Positions 6,770 through 6,906 of a DNA stretch of 6,906 bases are shown here, in pieces; the first letter of the stretch is position 1; each line of letters opens with the position of its first letter. The position numbers were made by a program, and so were the translations under genes. The stretch lies in contig JBEINZ010000172.1 of NCBI GenBank assembly GCA_040377825.1, positions 1 through 6,906 of the forward strand, given 5' to 3'. The DNA comes from JBEINZ01 sp040377825 (GTDB taxonomy: Bacteria; Pseudomonadota; Alphaproteobacteria; Rhizobiales; Ancalomicrobiaceae). The notes under the pieces were generated by a model. The model was given only the letters and a program-made list of their open reading frames with translations, was not told the origin of the DNA and did no database searches.

Positions 6770-6906
6770 TTCTATCCCCTCTCAAGCTTCCGTCCGTCGA
6801 CTTTTACGTTATTCCTTGACAGAGCGTCGGTCATTTAAGTCAGGCCTAACGTCGTCGAACCACAAGAAAGACTTTTTGGCCCGCACAAACCTTTAAGCGC
6901 CTGAAC
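6770..6906 (-). promoter_or_regulatory. Upstream region of the ABC operon
   Basis: These 137 bases lie before the first gene of the operon and are richer in A/T than the genes, as expected of a promoter region. No strong sigma-70 promoter is visible on the minus strand. The best candidate is a poor one: ATGACC, 17 bases, then TAACGT, overlapping about 6805-6835. GTCAGGCCTAAC (6839-6850, plus-strand reading) is a near-palindrome around AGGCCT that could be an operator. GACTTTT occurs twice (6799-6805 and 6870-6876). I see no gene in this stretch. The promoter role rests on position. Confidence 0.4.
6776..6781 (-). promoter_or_regulatory. Shine-Dalgarno site of the solute-binding protein gene
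   Basis: GAGGGG on the minus strand lies 6 bases before the ATG at 6769. It fixes the start that includes the twin-arginine signal, rather than the internal Met21 that would remove it. Confidence 0.7.

Noticed and set aside
6816..6821. TTGACA on the plus strand as a promoter pointing out of the window
   Set aside because: No acceptable -10 hexamer follows at 16-18 bases, and no plus-strand gene start is visible before the window ends.

Overview
The window looks like accessory metabolism or transport DNA from a high-GC alphaproteobacterium, probably a Hyphomicrobiales (Rhizobiales) relative. That placement rests on codon use, the style of the transporter proteins and the GTG starts; no rRNA or other marker gene is present. 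Nearly every base is coding. The longest gene-free stretch is about 180 bases, so nothing over 300 bases is left unexplained.

The right three quarters (about 1654-6769, minus strand) is one complete ABC uptake operon of the dipeptide/oligopeptide/nickel class. In transcription order it encodes a family 5 periplasmic solute-binding protein with a twin-arginine-type signal peptide, a DppB-like permease, a DppC-like permease, and one polypeptide carrying both ATPase domains (a DppD-DppF type fusion). Spacings are 43, about 59 and 13 bases, which fits one transcript. The binding protein would capture ligand in the periplasm, the two permeases form the channel, and the two-domain ATPase powers import. 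The ligand cannot be read from the sequence; a short peptide or peptide-like compound is the default guess.

To the left, a plus-strand GNAT acetyltransferase (1076-1573) converges on the operon end. A minus-strand DMT/EamA-family transporter (2-898) diverges from the acetyltransferase across a 177-base region that contains a perfect 7+7 inverted repeat. These two genes are not in the ABC operon, and a functional link to it is not shown.

I do not see a previously undescribed system here. The points worth a second look are small: an uncertain, possibly longer N-terminus on the DppC-like permease, the inverted repeat before the DMT gene, a 34-codon open frame directly after the ATPase gene, and the uncharged Asn/Ser-rich leader in front of the twin-arginine pair of the binding protein.
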